Counted from the stretch's first letter, positions 8,997-18,112 are shown. The stretch: DNA of 53,425 nt from Alphaproteobacteria bacterium (GCA_009908425.1 JAAAPF010000332.1:1-53425); one strand, 5' to 3'. Numbers and translations are program-made. Notes: generated from the sequence alone by a model not told the origin.

Positions 8997-9748
8997 CGCC
9001 GAGGGGCGCGGGGCTCGCGGCCGTCGGCATGCTCGCCGCCTCCCCGTTCGCGGCAGCCGGGGCGGCGGCGGACCCGTCGGCGGCGTGCCTCGCCGCGAGC
9101 GAGAGCCGCGTCGCGGCGAGCGCGTGCCTGGAGCTGCGGGCGCGGGCCGCGGCCGGCGACCTCGCCGCCGCGACCGTCGCCGCGCGGGACGCCGCCGAGC
9201 GCCTGGCCGAGGCGACCGGCCGCGACGCCGCCGTCGACGCCCTCGCCGCCAGCGAGGCGGCGTTCGCGGCCTATCTCGCGGCCGAGTGCGACCGGCGCCG
9301 GGCGGTGATGGACGCCGGGACGGGCGCCGGCGACGCCGACCTCGCCTGCCGGGCCGAGCTTCGCACCCGCCGCGCCGAGCGGCTCTGGGGCGAGGTGGAT
9401 GGCCGGCCCATAGCGGCGGACGCGATCACGTCGCGCGCCTGGCGGCTCGTGCGCCTCGACGGCGACGCCGTCCTCGCCGGCACCGCGCCCGATCTCACCC
9501 TCGGCGAAGACGACCGCGCCGGCGGCGACGCGAGCACGAACCGCTGGTTCGCGCCCTATCACGTCGCCGGCATGGGGATCGCGTTCGGCACGACCGGAAC
9601 CACGATGATGTTCAACGACGAGCCGGCGGGCCGCATGGCGCAGGAGCGCCGCTATCTCGAGCTCCTGCGCGAGGTGAACCGGTGGCGCCTCGACGACGGC
9701 CGCCTGGCCCTGCTCGCCGACGACACGCCCCGGCTGGACTTCGAATGA
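8993..9748 (+). CDS. Secreted LprI-META two-domain protein
   Basis: The 251-residue product starts with an Ala-rich signal peptide (predicted cut near AAA-DPS, residue ~27). The N-terminal half (residues ~30-130) has paired cysteines and the AECDRRR...CRAELRTRRAERLW pattern of the LprI (DUF1311) lysozyme-inhibitor-type domain. The C-terminal part from SRAWRLVRLDGDAVLAGTAP on resembles a META/HslJ domain (DUF306): a WxLxxxDG opening, an NRWFAPYHV middle, AQERRYLELLREV, and a W-R-L-DD-G-L-LL ending. The GTG start overlaps the upstream stop by 4 nt and the end overlaps the next ATG. A cell-envelope stress or inhibitor role is inference only. Confidence 0.72.
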   Translation: MTPRGAGLAAVGMLAASPFAAAGAAADPSAACLAASESRVAASACLELRARAAAGDLAAATVAARDAAERLAEATGRDAAVDALAASEAAFAAYLAAECDRRRAVMDAGTGAGDADLACRAELRTRRAERLWGEVDGRPIAADAITSRAWRLVRLDGDAVLAGTAPDLTLGEDDRAGGDASTNRWFAPYHVAGMGIAFGTTGTTMMFNDEPAGRMAQERRYLELLREVNRWRLDDGRLALLADDTPRLDFE

Positions 9749-10287
9749 CCGCGGCCCTGCGTTACGACGACGCCTGGATCAAGCGGATCCTCGAGGACGT
9801 GACGACCATCGCGATGGTGGGCGCGAGCACCAACCCGATGCGCCCGAGCCACTTCGTGATGATGTACCTGCAGCGCAAAGGCTATCGGGTCCGGCCGATC
9901 AACCCGCGCGCCGCCGGCGAAACGATGCTCGGCGAAACCGTTCACGCGAGCCTCGCCGAGTTGCCCGAACGACCCGACATGGTCGACGTCTTCCGCCGCT
10001 CGGAGGAGGCGGGTGCCATCGTCGACGAGGCCCTGGCGCTGGGCGTGGCGGTGGTCTGGCTGCAGCTGGGCGTGCGCGACGACGAAGCGGCCGCGCGCGC
10101 CGAGGCCGCGGGCGCCCGGGTCGTCATGGACCGCTGCCCGAAGATCGAATATGGACGGCTCTTCGGTGAGATCGGGTGGCTCGGCGTCAATCGCCGGGTG
10201 ATCTCCGCCAAGAAATCGACGGCGCGGCAGCTCTCCGGGGCCAGCGGCCGCGCGCGCACCGACAGCGAGGGAGACGGCTCGCGATGA
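9745..10287 (+). CDS. CoA-binding domain protein (YccU-like)
   Basis: The 180-residue product is a stand-alone CoA-binding Rossmann domain of the YccU/succinyl-CoA-synthetase-alpha type. It shows TTIAMVGASTNPMRPSHFVM with the nucleotide-binding Gly, KGYRVRPINPRA, and VVWLQLGVRDDEAAARAEAAG; MDRCPKIEYGRL closes the domain. The last ~25 residues are polar and extra. The ATG overlaps the preceding stop (ATGA) and the gene overlaps the following metY-like start in the same way. In many proteobacteria this domain is encoded beside O-acetylhomoserine sulfhydrylase, so a link to sulfur amino-acid metabolism is likely but not defined. Confidence 0.88.
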   Translation: MTAALRYDDAWIKRILEDVTTIAMVGASTNPMRPSHFVMMYLQRKGYRVRPINPRAAGETMLGETVHASLAELPERPDMVDVFRRSEEAGAIVDEALALGVAVVWLQLGVRDDEAAARAEAAGARVVMDRCPKIEYGRLFGEIGWLGVNRRVISAKKSTARQLSGASGRARTDSEGDGSR

Positions 10288-11570
10288 GCGAACACGCCTA
10301 CGGCTTCGACACGCTGGCGCTGCACGCCGGCTACGCGCCGGACGCGACCACCGGCGCGCGCGCCGTGCCGATCTACCAGACGACGTCGTACGCCTTCGAC
10401 AACGTCGAGCACGCGGCGTCGCTGTTCAACTTGCAGCAGTTCGGCAACATCTACTCGCGGCTGACCAACCCCACCGTCTCGGTGCTGGAGGAACGGCTCG
10501 CCGCGCTGGAGGGCGGCGTCGCCGCCTGCGCCACCGCCAGCGGCCACGCCGCCCAGTTCCTGGTGTTCCTCAACCTGATGACCCCGGGCACCAACGTGGT
10601 GGCGAGCTCGAAGCTCTACGGCGGGTCGATCACCCAGATGAAGGAGACCTTTCCCCAGTTCGGCTGGCACACCCGCTTCGTCGACCCGCGCGGCCCCCAC
10701 AACTTCGCCGACGCCATCGACGACGATACCCGCGCGGTCTTCCTGGAAAGCGCCTCCAACCCCGACGGCATCGTCGCCGACATGCGGGCCGTCGCCGAGA
10801 TCGCTCACGCCCACCAGCTGCCGCTGGTGGTCGACAACACGCTGCCCTCGCCCGCCCTGTGCCAGCCGCTGCGCTTCGGCGCCGATCTGGTGACCCACTC
10901 GCTGACCAAGTACATCGGCGGTCAGGGCAACTCGATCGGCGGCGCCATCGTCGACGGCGGCACCTTCGACTGGGGTGCCAGCGACAAGTACCCGCTGATG
11001 ACCGAGCCCACCACGGCCTATCACGGCCTACGGTTCTGGGAGACCTTCGGCAATCTGGCCTTCATCGTGCGCAGCAAGGCCGTCGGCCTGCGCGACATGG
11101 GCCCGGCGCTGTCGCCGACCAACGCCTTCTTGCTGCTGCAGGGGCTGGAGACGTTGAGCCTGCGGATGGAGCGCCACGTCGCCAACGCCGACAAGGTGGC
11201 GCAATGGCTCGCCGACCACCCCGAGGTGGCGTGGGTGTCCTATCCGCGCCTGCCCCAGAACCGGACGCCGCAGCTGGAGACCTACTGCCCGAACGGGGTC
11301 GGCTCGGTGTTCACGATCGGGGTCAAGGGCGGCTACGAGATGGGGGTGAAGCTGGTCGACGCCTGCGAGCTGCTGTCGCACGTCGCCAATGTCGGCGACA
11401 CCCGCTCGCTGATCATCCACCCGGCATCCACCACCCACCGTCAGCTCAGTCCCGACGAGCAACAAGCCGCCGGCGCCGGGCCCGACGTCGTCCGACTGTC
11501 GATCGGCATCGAGAACGTCGAGGACGTCATCGCCGATCTGGAGCAGGCGCTGGCCAAGGCGGCGCGGTGA
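10284..11570 (+). CDS. metY: O-acetylhomoserine aminocarboxypropyltransferase (sulfhydrylase)
   Basis: This PLP enzyme joins sulfide to O-acetyl-homoserine to give homocysteine (direct sulfhydrylation in methionine synthesis). The 428-residue length is typical of the MetY branch. Visible motifs are FDTLALHAGYAPD at the start, IYQTTSYAFDN, the SRLTNPT segment, LVVDNTLPSP, and the Schiff-base lysine (Lys209) in THSLTKYIGGQGNSIGG. The C-terminal SLIIHPASTTHRQLS is also diagnostic. The gene is last in the coupled operon starting at 8205 and ends 10 nt from the convergent cyclase gene. A MetZ-type O-succinyl substrate cannot be fully excluded. Confidence 0.94.
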   Translation: MSEHAYGFDTLALHAGYAPDATTGARAVPIYQTTSYAFDNVEHAASLFNLQQFGNIYSRLTNPTVSVLEERLAALEGGVAACATASGHAAQFLVFLNLMTPGTNVVASSKLYGGSITQMKETFPQFGWHTRFVDPRGPHNFADAIDDDTRAVFLESASNPDGIVADMRAVAEIAHAHQLPLVVDNTLPSPALCQPLRFGADLVTHSLTKYIGGQGNSIGGAIVDGGTFDWGASDKYPLMTEPTTAYHGLRFWETFGNLAFIVRSKAVGLRDMGPALSPTNAFLLLQGLETLSLRMERHVANADKVAQWLADHPEVAWVSYPRLPQNRTPQLETYCPNGVGSVFTIGVKGGYEMGVKLVDACELLSHVANVGDTRSLIIHPASTTHRQLSPDEQQAAGAGPDVVRLSIGIENVEDVIADLEQALAKAAR

Positions 11571-11580
11571 GCGAGCGCGG

Positions 11581-12729
11581 TCAGCCGGGCTTCACCAGCC
11601 GCGGCGGCCGCGACGGCAGCCGCGAGAGAGCACTCTTGGCGGCGTAGAGGCGGGCGTCGGCCGTCTCCGACAGGGCGGCGCGCGTCGTGCCGTCGGCGCC
11701 GTAGAGCGCGAAACCGCCGCTAGCCCGCGGTATCGCGCGGGTGCCGTCGCGCAGCGTAACCGGCACCGCCACCGCGATGCTCAACCGCTCGGCGAGCCGC
11801 TCGGCCGTTTCCGGGGTGGCGTCGCGCTGGATCACGGCGAACTCGTCGCCGCCGAAGCGGGCCACCAGGTCGTCGGCGCGCACGCTGGTCGTCAGCGCTC
11901 GCGCCACCGCGGCCAGTAGGACGTCACCGGCGGCGTGACCGCAGCGGTCGTTGACGGTCTTGAGGCCGTCCACGTCCAGGAGGTGCAGCGCGAAAGCCGG
12001 GCCGTGTTCGGCGTCGCGGATCGCGGCCTCGAATTCGGCATCGAAGCGGCGCCGGTTCGCGACCCCGGTGAGAGCGTCCTGGTGGGCGAGATGCTCACTG
12101 CGCACCAGCGCCTGCTCGGTGAGGCGCAACTGGCGGCCGGAGCGCCGGCGCAACCGGGCGAAGGCGATCCCGACCGCGACCGCCGCGAACGCCACCAGCG
12201 ACCACAGCACCGCCGTCGACTTCATGATCCAGGCGACTTGGCGGTCGAGATCGCGCGACCAGGCCAGCGCCTCCTGCTGAGCCTGGAGCACGCCGGCGCG
12301 GACGGCGGCGTGTGCCCGCGCGACCGCCGCCTCGGCGTCGCGGCGCGCCTGGGCGGACGCGGGACCGGCGCGCCACGTTTCCACCGCCGCCAGGGCGCGC
12401 TCCACCTCTCCCACCACTGCGTCGCGTTCCGCCGTCGCGGGCGCGCCGTGCCGCAGCCGGCGCAGGCGCTCGATCACGGCGGCTTCGGCGGCGGCGACGT
12501 TGCCGACGGCCGCGGCCCCGCCGTCGTCGACCACGGCGTCCCGCAGTGCGTTCAGCGAACGCTCGAGGCCGACCAGCGTCACCAGCCGCCCCGGCTCGTC
12601 GGCCCCGAGCGTGGCCGACATCATCCGCCAGCTGATGGCGTGCACGATCATCACGGCGAGGAGCACCGCGACCGCCAGGCTCGCTATCCACGGTATGTCC
12701 GCCGCCCCAGAACGAGTGCCCGACGTCAC
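11581..12729 (-). CDS. Membrane diguanylate cyclase (GGDEF domain)
   Basis: The 382-residue protein has a membrane helix near residues 10-32, an all-helical Ala/Arg-rich periplasmic segment of ~150 residues, a second helix (STAVLWSLVAFAAVAVGIAF), and a C-terminal GGDEF domain starting at HQDALTGVANRRRFD. The active site reads ARFGGDEFAVI, so it is intact. RADD sits five residues before GGDEF, matching the RxxD inhibitory site, so feedback by c-di-GMP is expected. No EAL domain is present. I chose the GTG at 12729 because it has a GAGGAAA site just upstream and gives a clean membrane-anchor start. The preceding importer genes are on the same strand with a ~100-nt gap. Confidence 0.9.
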   Translation of the reverse strand: MTSGTRSGAADIPWIASLAVAVLLAVMIVHAISWRMMSATLGADEPGRLVTLVGLERSLNALRDAVVDDGGAAAVGNVAAAEAAVIERLRRLRHGAPATAERDAVVGEVERALAAVETWRAGPASAQARRDAEAAVARAHAAVRAGVLQAQQEALAWSRDLDRQVAWIMKSTAVLWSLVAFAAVAVGIAFARLRRRSGRQLRLTEQALVRSEHLAHQDALTGVANRRRFDAEFEAAIRDAEHGPAFALHLLDVDGLKTVNDRCGHAAGDVLLAAVARALTTSVRADDLVARFGGDEFAVIQRDATPETAERLAERLSIAVAVPVTLRDGTRAIPRASGGFALYGADGTTRAALSETADARLYAAKSALSRLPSRPPRLVKPG

Positions 12730-12830
12730 GCTTTTCCTCACGCACCGCTGCCGTGGACTGCGCACCAGTATGTTCGGACGCGTCACTCGGCCACCTATTC
12801 CCGGGTTACGTGTACTCGGGAGCGCCGTAT

Positions 12831-13925
12831 TCAACCTCCGTCGTCGACCAGCAGTAGGTCTTCGGGATGGATGCCGACCCGGCAGCGCCTGCCCGGCGGC
12901 GGGTCGCCCTGGTCGACGCGGTTGATGTTGTAGCGACTCACCTGCAGGCGCGTGCCGTCGTCGAGACGGATGAAGACGAAGCTCAGATCGCCGTAATAGG
13001 CCACCTGCTCGATCACCGCATCGAGCATCCGCTCGCCCGCGACCGGCGGCGTCGAGAAATCGAGCCGCAGCTTCTCGGGCCGGATGATCAAGACCCCGCC
13101 GGTGACGTGCGGGGCGGCGCGGGCGACCTCCAGCTCGCCCAGGAGCGGGTGGCGGACCCGCACCCTGTCCCCCTCGACCCCGGACACCTCGACGTCGAAC
13201 GTGTTCATCGTGCCGATGAAGTCGGCGACGAAGCGGTGGGTCGGGTTCTCGTAGAGCGTGCGCGGATCGGCGATCTGGAGCACGCGACCGGCGTCCATGA
13301 CCGCGACCCGGTTGGCCATCGACAGCGCTTCTTCCTGGTCGTGGGTGACCATCACGAAGGTGATGCCGACCTCGTGCTGGAGGCGGACGAGTTCGAGCTG
13401 CATGTCCTCCCTGAGCTTGCGGTCGAGCGCCGAGAGCGGCTCGTCGAGCAAGAGCACCTTCGGGCGCTTCACCAGCGCACGCGCGAGCGCCACCCGCTGG
13501 CGCTGACCGCCGGAGAGCTGCTCGGGCATGCGCGCCCGGTAGCCGCCGAGCCGTACCATCTCGAGCGCGGCGTCGACGCGCGGCGCGATCTCGCCGGCAG
13601 GGGTACCGTCGACCCGGAGGCCGTAGGCGACGTTGTCGGCGACGGTCATGTGCGGAAACACCGCGTAGGACTGAAACACCATGTTCACCGGCCGCCGGTT
13701 CGGCGGCACGGTGGTCATGTCGGCGCCGCCGATCAGGATGCGGCCCGCGCTCGGGCGCTCGAAGCCGGCGAGCATGCGCAACAGCGTGGTCTTGCCGCAA
13801 CCCGACGGACCCAGCAGCGCGAACAGCTCGTTGGCGGCGATGTCGAGGCTGACGTCCTCGACCGCGGGATAGTCGCCGAAGCGCTTGGTGACGTGCTCGA
13901 TGCGGACGATAGGGGGCGGCGCCAT
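12831..13925 (-). CDS. Polyamine-type ABC transporter, ATP-binding subunit
   Basis: The 364-residue ATPase energises uptake by the adjacent permeases. It has Walker A GPSGCGKT at residues 39-46, a Q-loop FQSYAVFPHMT, the signature LSGGQRQRVALARAL, Walker B KVLLLDEPLSALD, and the switch His in MVTHDQEEA. A TOBE-type C-terminal domain follows from about residue 280 (RPEKLRLD). The ATG lies 2 nt after the permease stop and is preceded by GGAGGG. Order and similarity point to the PotA/PotG group (spermidine or putrescine), but this subfamily also carries other small cations, so the substrate is inferred. Confidence 0.92.
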   Translation of the reverse strand: MAPPPIVRIEHVTKRFGDYPAVEDVSLDIAANELFALLGPSGCGKTTLLRMLAGFERPSAGRILIGGADMTTVPPNRRPVNMVFQSYAVFPHMTVADNVAYGLRVDGTPAGEIAPRVDAALEMVRLGGYRARMPEQLSGGQRQRVALARALVKRPKVLLLDEPLSALDRKLREDMQLELVRLQHEVGITFVMVTHDQEEALSMANRVAVMDAGRVLQIADPRTLYENPTHRFVADFIGTMNTFDVEVSGVEGDRVRVRHPLLGELEVARAAPHVTGGVLIIRPEKLRLDFSTPPVAGERMLDAVIEQVAYYGDLSFVFIRLDDGTRLQVSRYNINRVDQGDPPPGRRCRVGIHPEDLLLVDDGG

Positions 13926-13927
13926 GC

Positions 13928-14761
13928 TCACCCTCCCGCCTTGGGCGGCGCCTGCAGCCGCATGGCGACGACGGTGAGCGCGATGGTGATAGCGATCAGC
14001 ACGGTCGAGGCGGCGTTGACCTCGGGCGTCGCGCCGAAGCGCACCATCGAATAGACCTTGACCGGAAAGGTCAGCGTGTCGGGGCCGCTGGTGAAGAAGG
14101 TGATGACGAAGTCGTCGAGCGACAGCGTCATCGCCAACAGCCCGCCGGCGATCAGCCCGGGCCGCATGTAGGGCAAGGTGACGCGCCGGAACGTCTGCCA
14201 CTCCGAGGCGCCGAGGTCGCGCGAGGCTTCCTCCTGGGCGCGGTCGAAGCCCGCCAGGCGCGCCCGCACCACGACCGCGACGAAGGGAAAACTGAAAGCG
14301 ACGTGGCCGGCGACGATGTTCGAGAGGCTGAGCGGCCAGGGCAGCCCGCGCGGCCAGCCCACCTCGGCGAAGAAGACCAGGAGCGCCACCCCCATGCAGA
14401 TCTCGGGCACGACGATCGGCAGCTGGTTGGCCGCCTCCACCGCCGGCCGGCCGGGGAAGCGAAAGCGGTAGAGCGCGAGCGCCAACAGCCCGCCCAGGAC
14501 CACCGAGATCACGGTGGAGAGCGCCGCGATCACCAGGCTGTTGGAGAAGGCCTCGAGCAGCGAGACGTTGTTCGCCGCCTTGACGTAGTAGTCGAGGGTG
14601 AAGCCCTGCCACACGATGTTGCGGCGGCTGTCGTTGAAGCTGAAGAGGACCAGGATGGCGATGGGAGCGTAGAGGAAGACGAAGGTGAGCGCGAGCCAGG
14701 CGCGCAGCCACCAGCGCCGGCTGTAGTCCAGGGGCCCGGGCGGGGGCCCGCGCCTAAGCAT
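13928..14761 (-). CDS. Polyamine-type ABC transporter permease (PotC/PotI-like)
   Basis: This is an inner-membrane permease of 277 residues with about six membrane segments, opening with LRAWLALTFVFLYAPIAILVLFSFND. The EAA-type loop that contacts the ATPase reads EASRDLGASEWQTFRRVTLP. The conserved SLDDFVITFFTSGP segment is typical of PotC/PotI. The ATG at 14761 overlaps the preceding permease stop by 8 nt; a longer frame exists upstream, but it lies within the neighbouring gene. It pairs with the PotB/PotH-like permease to form the channel. Confidence 0.92.
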   Translation of the reverse strand: MLRRGPPPGPLDYSRRWWLRAWLALTFVFLYAPIAILVLFSFNDSRRNIVWQGFTLDYYVKAANNVSLLEAFSNSLVIAALSTVISVVLGGLLALALYRFRFPGRPAVEAANQLPIVVPEICMGVALLVFFAEVGWPRGLPWPLSLSNIVAGHVAFSFPFVAVVVRARLAGFDRAQEEASRDLGASEWQTFRRVTLPYMRPGLIAGGLLAMTLSLDDFVITFFTSGPDTLTFPVKVYSMVRFGATPEVNAASTVLIAITIALTVVAMRLQAPPKAGG

Positions 14762-15662
14762 CGCGCAGACCGCGGGCGCCGAGCCAGGCCCGCACCAGCA
14801 ACAGCGCGAAGGCGACATAGAGCAACAGGAAGGACATCGCCGCCCCGAGCGGCCAATTGTTGGCGGCCTTGAACTGGCGCTCGATGATGTTGCCGAGGAG
14901 CTGGCTGTCGGGGCCGCCCAGCAGATCGGAGATCAAGAAGGTTCCGATGGCGGGGATGAACACGAGCATGAGGCCGGAGACGATGCCCGGGCGCGCCATC
15001 GGCACGACCACGGCTAAGAAGGTGCGCAACTGGCTCGCCCCGAGATCCAGGCTGGCTTCGAGCAGCGAGCGGTCGAGCCGCTCCAGCGAGGCGTAGAGCG
15101 GCAACACCATGAACGGCAGGTAGACATAGACGATGCCGAAGACGACCGCGGTGTTGTTGTAGAGCAGCTCGAGCGGCACGAAGCGCTCGCCGGTGAGCCA
15201 GCCCAGCCCGATCGGCGTGAGCAGCAGCCGCGTCGCCTCCCAAAGTCCTTCGAGAGTCCAGTTCAGATAGCCGTTGCCGCGCAGCACCGCGAGCATGGCG
15301 TAGGTGCGGATCAGCATGTTGGTCCAAAACGGCAAGACCACCAGCAGCAGCAGGAGCGGTTTGGCGCGCGGTGGCGCGAAGGCGATGGCGAAGGCGACCG
15401 GGAACGCCACCACCAGCACCACGGCGGTGGCCACCGCGGCGATCCACAACGAGCGCCAAAACAATTTAAGGTAGAGCGGGTCGAGCGCGTCGAGGTAGTT
15501 CGCCGAGGTCCAGGTGAACGCGATGTCGACGGGCCCGACCCGCTCGCCGAAGCTGATCACCCAGATCAGCGCCAGCGGAATCAGGAAAAACGCGAGCAGC
15601 CACAGCGTCGCGGGCAGGATGAAGACGAAGAAGGCTGCGGGCTGCTCGCGCCACGATTGCAA
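14754..15662 (-). CDS. Polyamine-type ABC transporter permease (PotB/PotH-like)
   Basis: This is the second permease, 302 residues with about six membrane helices. It has the conserved LPFWTNMLIRTYAML segment, PLYASLERLDRSLLEASLDLGAS as the EAA loop, and IPAIGTFLISDLLGG near the end. These are characteristic of PotB/PotH. No ATG is available at the right place; a TTG at 15660-15662 follows a GAGG element by 8 nt and gives a normal N-terminus, so I accept it as the start. The gap to the binding-protein gene is only 10 nt, so the four importer genes form one operon. Confidence 0.9.
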   Translation of the reverse strand: MQSWREQPAAFFVFILPATLWLLAFFLIPLALIWVISFGERVGPVDIAFTWTSANYLDALDPLYLKLFWRSLWIAAVATAVVLVVAFPVAFAIAFAPPRAKPLLLLLVVLPFWTNMLIRTYAMLAVLRGNGYLNWTLEGLWEATRLLLTPIGLGWLTGERFVPLELLYNNTAVVFGIVYVYLPFMVLPLYASLERLDRSLLEASLDLGASQLRTFLAVVVPMARPGIVSGLMLVFIPAIGTFLISDLLGGPDSQLLGNIIERQFKAANNWPLGAAMSFLLLYVAFALLLVRAWLGARGLRDA

Positions 15663-15672
15663 GCTCGCGGCC

Positions 15673-16737
15673 TCAGCCGGCGAGCACGCGGGTCATCGCG
15701 TCGTTGCGCATCTGCTGGATCTCCTCGCCCTGGTAGAGCGCGAACTCGGAGCGGTCGAGAACGGCGTCGGGCGGGAAGATCGCCGGGTTGCCGATGATCT
15801 CCTGCGGCAGGAGTTCCTTCGCCGCGGCGTTAGGCGTCGGATACATCACCCATTCGGCGATGCGGGCGTTGTTCTCGGCGTCGTGGACGAAGTCGATGAA
15901 GGCGTGCGCCTCCTCGACGTGGGGCGCTCCGCGCGGCACGACCATGTCGTCCTCCCACAGGATCGTCCCCTCCTCCGGCACCACGAAGGAGAGATCGTCG
16001 TCCTCCTGCATCACCTGCAGCACGTCGCCGTTGTATTCGAGGGCGAGGTCGACCTCGCGCGACAGCAGCAGGTCCTGGCCGGTGTCCGGCGCGAAGGTCT
16101 TGAAGCCCGCCTTGGCCTGCAACAACAGCTGGACCGCGTCCTCGATCTCGTCGGGATCGGTGGTGTTGATCGAGTAGCCCAGATATTTGAGGCCGGCGAG
16201 CAGCGTGTCGATCTCGCGCTGCACGGCGATGCGGCCGGCGTGGGTCCCGTCGGTGTAGATCACCCCCCAACTCGTCGGCGAGGCCACCGACTTGCGGTAG
16301 CCCAGCCCGACCGTCCCCCAGAAATAGGGCACGCTGTGCGCGCGCCCGGGGTCGTGGCGCGGGTCCATGAAACGCGGCATGATGTTGGCGAGGTTGGGGA
16401 TGCGGTCGTGGTCGAGCGGCATCAGCATGTCCGCCGCGATCATCCGCGCCACCCAGTCGTTCGAGGGGAACACCACGTCGTAGCCCGGATTGCCCGCGCG
16501 CAGCTTGGCGAAGAGCTCGTCGTTGGAGGCGAACAGGTCGTAGCGCACCCGGATCCCGGTCTCCTCCTGAAAGGCCGGGATGGTCTCGGGGTCGATGTAG
16601 CTGTCCCAGTTGTAGAGCACGACCTCGCGCGCTTGGGCCTTGAGCGCGCCGGACAGCCCCGGCAGGACGACGGCGGCGGTGACGCCGGTGTTCAACAGGC
16701 GGCGACGGGTGAAGACCCGCTTCGGCACGGTGCTCAT
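15673..16737 (-). CDS. Polyamine-type ABC transporter substrate-binding protein
   Basis: The 354-residue product is the periplasmic receptor of the importer encoded immediately downstream. The N-terminus TRRRLLNTGVTAAVVLPGLS is Tat-like (twin Arg then hydrophobic stretch), with a probable cut after KAQA. The mature part contains VVLYNWDSYIDPETIPAFQEE, YDVVFPSNDWV, and EYNGDVLQVMQEDDD, all typical of PotD/PotF. The ATG at 16737 is chosen because it directly precedes the twin-Arg region and has a GGAGT site; the longer upstream frame runs into the divergent rmuC region. It is first in the operon, with the ATPase gene last. Confidence 0.92.
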   Translation of the reverse strand: MSTVPKRVFTRRRLLNTGVTAAVVLPGLSGALKAQAREVVLYNWDSYIDPETIPAFQEETGIRVRYDLFASNDELFAKLRAGNPGYDVVFPSNDWVARMIAADMLMPLDHDRIPNLANIMPRFMDPRHDPGRAHSVPYFWGTVGLGYRKSVASPTSWGVIYTDGTHAGRIAVQREIDTLLAGLKYLGYSINTTDPDEIEDAVQLLLQAKAGFKTFAPDTGQDLLLSREVDLALEYNGDVLQVMQEDDDLSFVVPEEGTILWEDDMVVPRGAPHVEEAHAFIDFVHDAENNARIAEWVMYPTPNAAAKELLPQEIIGNPAIFPPDAVLDRSEFALYQGEEIQQMRNDAMTRVLAG

Positions 16738-16861
16738 GGACGACACTCCGATCGGCGACGTGTCGGGCGGCGGCCCCCCGCGGGCGGGCCACGGCCGCCG
16801 TGTTCTAGCGAGGGACGGTAGAATTGCAAGGTGACAGGACCACGACCGCGCAGGCCCCGGC

Positions 16862-18112
16862 GTGATCGAGGCCTGGCTGGAGGCCCTGCGCGCGGCCGAC
16901 CCGGTCACCGTCGCCGCGGTCGCGGGCGCGGCGGGCCTCGTCGTCGGGCTCGCGCTCGGCGTCAAGCTGGCGCCGGTGCGCGAGCAGCGCGTGCGCCGGC
17001 TCGCCCACGAACTGTTCGAGGCCAGCGAGGACCGCCACCGGATGGCGACCGAGGCCATGCTGGAGCGCGCCCGCGCCTCATTCGGCGAACTCGCCTTCGA
17101 CGCCCTCGGCCGCTCCAGCGAGCGGCTGCTGGATCTCGCCGACGCCCGGCTCGGCGCCGAGCGCGGCCGTCAGGCCAACCAGCTCGACGAGAAGAAGGCG
17201 GCGATCGACCAGGAGTTCGACCGCGTCGGCCGGGAGCTCGACCGGGTGCGCCAGCTGGTGAGCGGGCTCGAGCGCGAGCGCGCCCGCGGGCTCGGTCAGG
17301 TCTCCGCGCAACTCGAGCAGGCCGCGCGCTCCACCGCCGAGCTCGCCCGCACGACCGACGGCCTGCGCGAGGCGCTGCGCCACGGCCAGCGGCGCGGGCA
17401 GTGGGGCGAGCGCCTCGCCGAGGACGTCCTGCGCCAGGCCGGGCTGGTCGAGGGCTTCTCCTACGAGCGCCAGCGCACGCTCGACGGCGGCGGCCGCCCC
17501 GACTTCACCTTCAAGCTGCCGCACGGCCGCCGCGTCCACATGGACGTCAAGTTCCCGCTCGACAATTATCTCCGCTACGTCGACGCCCGCGACCCCAACG
17601 ACAAGACGCGGCTGGAGCGCACCTTTCTCAACGACGTCCGCGCCAAGGTGAAGGAGCTCGCGGCGCGCGATTACGGCGGCGGCGAGGCCAGCGTCGACCA
17701 CGTGCTGTTGTTCATCCCGAACGAACCGCTGGCCGGCTTCATTTTCGAGCGGCGGCCGGAACTGGTCGACGAGGCGTTGGCGAAGAAGGTGGTGCCGTGC
17801 GCGCCGGCGAGCCTGTTCGCCGTGCTGTGCGTCATCCGCGAGGCGGTGGAGACCTTCACCCTGGCCGAGGCCACCGACGAGCTGCTCGCCCAGATGCAGC
17901 GCTTCCGCGGCGAATGGGGGGCCTTCAAGGACGAGCTCGGCCGGCTCGGCCGCAAGCTCGAGGAGGCGCAGACGCTGTTCGCCTCGCTCGAGGGACCGCG
18001 GCTGCGCGCGCTCGAGCGCCCGCTCGACCGGCTCGAGGCCCTGCGCCGCGGCGACGGTTCAGCCGGCGGGGGCGGCGGCGAAACCGACCGGCAGCCAGGC
18101 GTCGACGGCTGA
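16862..18112 (+). CDS. rmuC: DNA recombination protein RmuC
   Basis: RmuC family proteins limit inversions at short inverted repeats and have a predicted nuclease-like core. The 416-residue product has an N-terminal membrane helix (residues ~18-36), a long coiled-coil region rich in Glu, Arg and Ala (~residues 45-165), and the RmuC domain with RGQWGERLAEDVLRQAGL, GRPDFTFKLPHGR, MDVKFPLDNYLRY and HVLLFIPNEP. The GTG start lacks a strong Shine-Dalgarno sequence. The last 54 nt overlap tail-to-tail with the anti-sigma-like gene on the other strand. Confidence 0.9.
   Translation: MIEAWLEALRAADPVTVAAVAGAAGLVVGLALGVKLAPVREQRVRRLAHELFEASEDRHRMATEAMLERARASFGELAFDALGRSSERLLDLADARLGAERGRQANQLDEKKAAIDQEFDRVGRELDRVRQLVSGLERERARGLGQVSAQLEQAARSTAELARTTDGLREALRHGQRRGQWGERLAEDVLRQAGLVEGFSYERQRTLDGGGRPDFTFKLPHGRRVHMDVKFPLDNYLRYVDARDPNDKTRLERTFLNDVRAKVKELAARDYGGGEASVDHVLLFIPNEPLAGFIFERRPELVDEALAKKVVPCAPASLFAVLCVIREAVETFTLAEATDELLAQMQRFRGEWGAFKDELGRLGRKLEEAQTLFASLEGPRLRALERPLDRLEALRRGDGSAGGGGGETDRQPGVDG

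Noticed and set aside
12831-14711. Fusion of the ATP-binding subunit with a long N-terminal extension
   Set aside because: The extension is the out-of-frame shadow of the permease gene. The true start at 13925 has a ribosome-binding site and the family N-terminus.
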